DNA from: Agaricus subrufescens
Lineage: Eukaryota > Basidiomycota > Agaricomycetes > Agaricales > Agaricaceae
Reading direction: 5' to 3'
Assembly (NCBI GenBank): GCA_029945375.1
Contig: CM057065.1
Coordinates: 1,674,001-1,738,000, forward strand
DNA: 64,000 nt
Shown: one piece after another, positions 61,589 through 64,000 of the stretch
How the letters are laid out: the number at the start of each line of letters is the position of its first letter
How positions within the stretch are numbered: position 1 is the first letter of the stretch
The notes under the pieces: generated by a model
The model's input: the letters and a program-made list of their open reading frames with translations, nothing else
What the model was told of the DNA's origin: nothing
Database searches by the model: none
Program-made: the position numbers and the translations under genes

Positions 61589-61593
61589 AGCTT
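61589..61593. other. target-site duplication AGCTT, right
   Basis: Partner of the repeat at 56262-56266. Joining the flanks restores the unit 3 upstream sequence aligned with units 1 and 2. Confidence 0.9.
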
Positions 61594-62103
61594 AAATCCT
61601 GCCGTACCCTCTCAGAATTTCTGATTTTTGTGAAGATGATGTTAAACGGCCCCCAGAGTCCCAACTCCAACAAGATGCCAAGCCTTCGTTGCTCCAGAAC
61701 TTCGCCACGTTGAAATGTTCTCGTATGTCATTCCGTTCATGAGCCTAGCGGCGTCCCTTTTTACTACACTTTTTGACAAATGGTGCATCGTATTTGGTAT
61801 ATTCGAAAATTTAGAAGACGTGTGGCTGATTCCTTTGCCGACGTGCTGTACCTATGGTTGGGCTTTCTTGTTTGGATACCTACCGGGGCAACTACACCGA
61901 TTCCGTATGTGTAGTCGACTGTGAGCGCCCTTGGAGCGTTCACAGATCCAAGAGGCCCGAATCATCGGATTGCTCATCTACCAAGATTATAATCTCTACT
62001 CACTTGAAACACTTGCGAGGGACTTTAGTAGGGTTTTTGGACCTATAAAACCCCCGCTCTTCAAAGGAAGTATCATCGGTCCAGCCAGCAAATACCTACT
62101 ATC
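61594..62103. other. proximal upstream region of secreted-protein copy 3
   Basis: Right-hand part of the upstream region cut off by the Copia element. It aligns with about 51440-51944 and 54050-54553 (for example CTCTCAGAATTTCTGATT). It carries the promoter-proximal TATAAAACC at 62044, 60 bp before the ATG. Confidence 0.7.
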
Positions 62104-62753
62104 ATGTTCAAAGTCACCCTCTCTGCTATCTTCGTTCTGGCTGTCCAGGCAGTACTCGCCCAAAATCATGGTGTCGGGGCTCCTTGTGACACTATGACTG
62201 GCTCGGTAGGTCCTTGTTTTCAGCTATATAGCCATTAATATTAACGTGACACATCCAGACTTGTGCGTGTTCTAATAAGTGAAGTTGAACAGATTGGACT
62301 CATGATAGGACAATTTCTACATAGGCAATGACGGACTCATCTGCTGCGAAGCCACTCCCAAGCAAGGCGTGTACGTCTTTCAACAATCTTCCACCCGAGG
62401 CATTCAAGGACCTGATCAATTTAATTTTAGTTGCTATGATGGAGACAAATGTCCCCCGAAGTTTTTGATGAAAGGAGACTCTTGTAAGCATCTTTACCGG
62501 CCAAATCGTTATCCTTACTGAGTCCTATCTTAGGCAACGGTTTTTTCGGGCCCACGGGTATATGTAAATATGTTTCTTGGATACTTCTATATCCTGTCTT
62601 ATTTGTGCGATCTCTCTCTTTTCAGGCTTCCCCGGTCTTAAGTGCTGCCCTGTCAAAGACATAACCGACATCTTTGTGTAAGTGTTCATTCGACAAGTAT
62701 TTACCATTGTACTGATGCATTCACTTAGTTGTGCCGACAAATGTCCTGCGTAA
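62104..62753 (+). CDS. small secreted 11-cysteine protein, copy 3
   Basis: Seven exons: 62104-62205, 62259-62262, 62325-62370, 62431-62483, 62534-62557, 62626-62677 and 62729-62753, giving 101 residues. Signal peptide MFKVTLSAIFVLAVQAVLAQ, then NHGVGAPCDTMTGS, a 4-nt exon, CNDGLICCEATPKQG, VCYDGDKCPPKFLMKGDS, CNGFFGPTG, GFPGLKCCPVKDITDIF and VCADKCPA. Introns split Cys codons after exons 2 and 4. It stands next to the intact HAD gene, which makes this the likely parental end of the array. Family unknown. Confidence 0.82.
62259..62262 (+). other. 4-nt micro-exon (copy 3)
   Basis: ACTT between ACATCCAG and GTGCGTGT. Longer versions of this exon run into a stop after the next acceptor. Confidence 0.75.
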
Positions 62754-62854
62754 ATACTCCATGAAGTAATCGATTTGGATTTTACCGATCCTTACAATAG
62801 CTGACAATTCGTACACGGCATCTGTATCAAATATTGCTACTGGAAAATTCTAGT

Positions 62855-63940
62855 CTAAGCCTTCTCTTTGGCCACCGCATCCGCCATCAACCCAAGCGTT
62901 TCAAACTTCCATTTCCACCTCTGCACTCCCGTTGGAGGCTCTCTACAAGTGACAGCACCCTGCCTATCAATCCAAACACTTTCCAATCCCAACTGATGCG
63001 CAGCCTCATGATCATGAGTCAAACTCTGTGCGACAATCAACACCTTCTCCTTAACTTCTTCCGCACTCAACCCCAAATTGCCTAACAATGCGGGATCGGT
63101 CCTGACACACTCCAATATGGTATGGAATCCGCCTAAAGCAGGTTTGTAGCATTTTGTATCTTGAGCGGTAAGAACGAGTGAGAATGGTGATCGAGAATTC
63201 GGGGTTTCTTGGGGATGCCAGTATTTCGCATACGCTGGTTTTTGTTCATCGGCGGCGGAGACAGCAGATGTGGTACTTGAAGAAAGAGGATTCGTATAAA
63301 CTGCGAGTTCCTCAGCGTTTGAAGCAGGGGATCCGGTTGACAGTTTAGTGTGAGTGTACCGGAAGGAATCAAGATCGACGTTGGAAAGTACGATCAACTT
63401 GTAATCCTTCGCGAGCTCATGGAGAGCGGCTGAGCTGTCAGGAAAGATTGACCAGTCTTTAACAGATTTGCCAAAGTTTACATGGTGGTTTGCATCAGAA
63501 GAGGTGTTAGCCGCAGATGATCCGGCACTGGTAGCGGCAGTCCCGCCAGTGGAGGTGGCAGCACTACCATCAAGAGTAGATGCAGCGGAACCCGCATTTC
63601 CGGCCTGCGCTTTCAACCTAGCTTCCAAAGTCTCGGAAAGTTTGGCAAGGAGGTCGGAGTAAAGCATTTCAGGGAACTGTGTCTGTAGATCATGCTCGAC
63701 TGCCGCAAATGCTGCCAGGATCGCTTTACGATCCCAGTTTTGACTGTCGGAGTACTTTTCGAAAAGAGGCTTGAGTCCTTCGTATATACCGGTTTCCCAA
63801 TCCTATTAGATTTCTATTAATCGTGTGCCCATGTATCAAGATCAGAAGGACAAAAGCCGGAAACGTACAGCGAGGGTACCGTAAACATCGAATACCAGGA
63901 CCTTGAAATCAGTCAACTTGGGTTGCGAAGCGGAAGCCAT
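62855..63940 (-). CDS. HAD-superfamily hydrolase (haloacid dehalogenase type II-like)
   Basis: Exon 1 from 63940 reads MASASQPKLTDFKVLVFDVY GTLA. After an intron come DWETGIYEGLKPLFEKYSDS and the rest to a stop at 62855. Motif I is DVYGTL, motif II is the S of LIVLSNVD, the motif III lysine is in DTKCYKPALGGF, and a motif IV-like acidic site is in QSLTHDHEAAHQLGL before SVWIDRQG. The cap region carries an Ala/Ser/Thr/Gly-rich insert (about residues 85-125). Relatives hydrolyse 2-haloacids or small phosphates; substrate unknown. Its 3' end is copied twice in the array to the left. Confidence 0.88.
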
Positions 63941-64000
63941 GTCTTATGTTTCAGAGAGGATGTAGCTATGTAAGAGCGTGTGCTGAACGTCCACTGAGTG

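Overview
The window is nuclear DNA from a filamentous basidiomycete, most likely an Agaricomycete. Genes are dense and cut by many roughly 45-70 nt GT-AG introns. Several families here are typical of mushroom-forming fungi: DUF6533-like and other seven-helix membrane proteins, GT61 glycosyltransferases, small secreted Cys-rich proteins and Ty1/Copia elements. All names rest on motif recognition by eye; no database search was run.

Layout, left to right. (1) 0.3-7.2 kb: a G3BP/Nxt3-type NTF2+RRM protein (-), divergent from a Het-C family protein (+), then an unidentified short gene (-). (2) 7.2-14.5 kb: gene-poor DNA holding a decayed tandem repeat (unit about 1.12 kb) and a dense array of perfect hairpins. 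(3) 14.5-26.3 kb: housekeeping block with a GT61 glycosyltransferase (-), histone H2A (-), ATP10 (+), SEC24 with an N-terminal WW domain (+), an RMD1/RMD8 (DUF155) protein (+), a 78-residue small protein (+) and LSM8 (-). (4) 27-31.2 kb: a tandem duplication of an RNase H1-like gene; the left copy is split by a segment of about 2.15 kb that carries a seven-helix membrane protein gene. (5) 32.3-46.9 kb: a TPT/SLC35 transporter (+), a DUF6533-like membrane protein (-), a decayed 3' copy of the transporter, a MAT2B-like protein (-), an arrestin-like protein (+) and VPS16 (+). (6) 47.1-64 kb: SYG1/XPR1 (-), then three tandem copies of a small secreted 11-cysteine protein gene (+), then a HAD hydrolase (-). 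A 5.3-kb Copia element sits in the upstream region of the third copy.

The most interesting features are structural. Three secreted-protein paralogues share a seven-exon structure with a 4- or 7-nt micro-exon, and the remnants of both flanking genes (SYG1 5' end, HAD 3' end) show how the array arose. The Copia element has 392-bp LTRs differing at 3 sites, a 5-bp target duplication and one in-frame TAG between protease and integrase. Histone H2A has an exon that codes only the start codon, a 10-nt micro-exon, and no C-terminal SQ motif. The hairpin array at 12.5-13.1 kb is not explained by any feature I recognise.

Functionally the intact genes are mostly membrane traffic and core cell biology (SEC24 at COPII, VPS16 in HOPS/CORVET, arrestin trafficking, phosphate export, U6 snRNA binding, ATP synthase assembly). 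They do not form one pathway. The accessory parts (7-14 kb, 27-31 kb, 50.7-62.8 kb) are where duplication and insertion concentrate.
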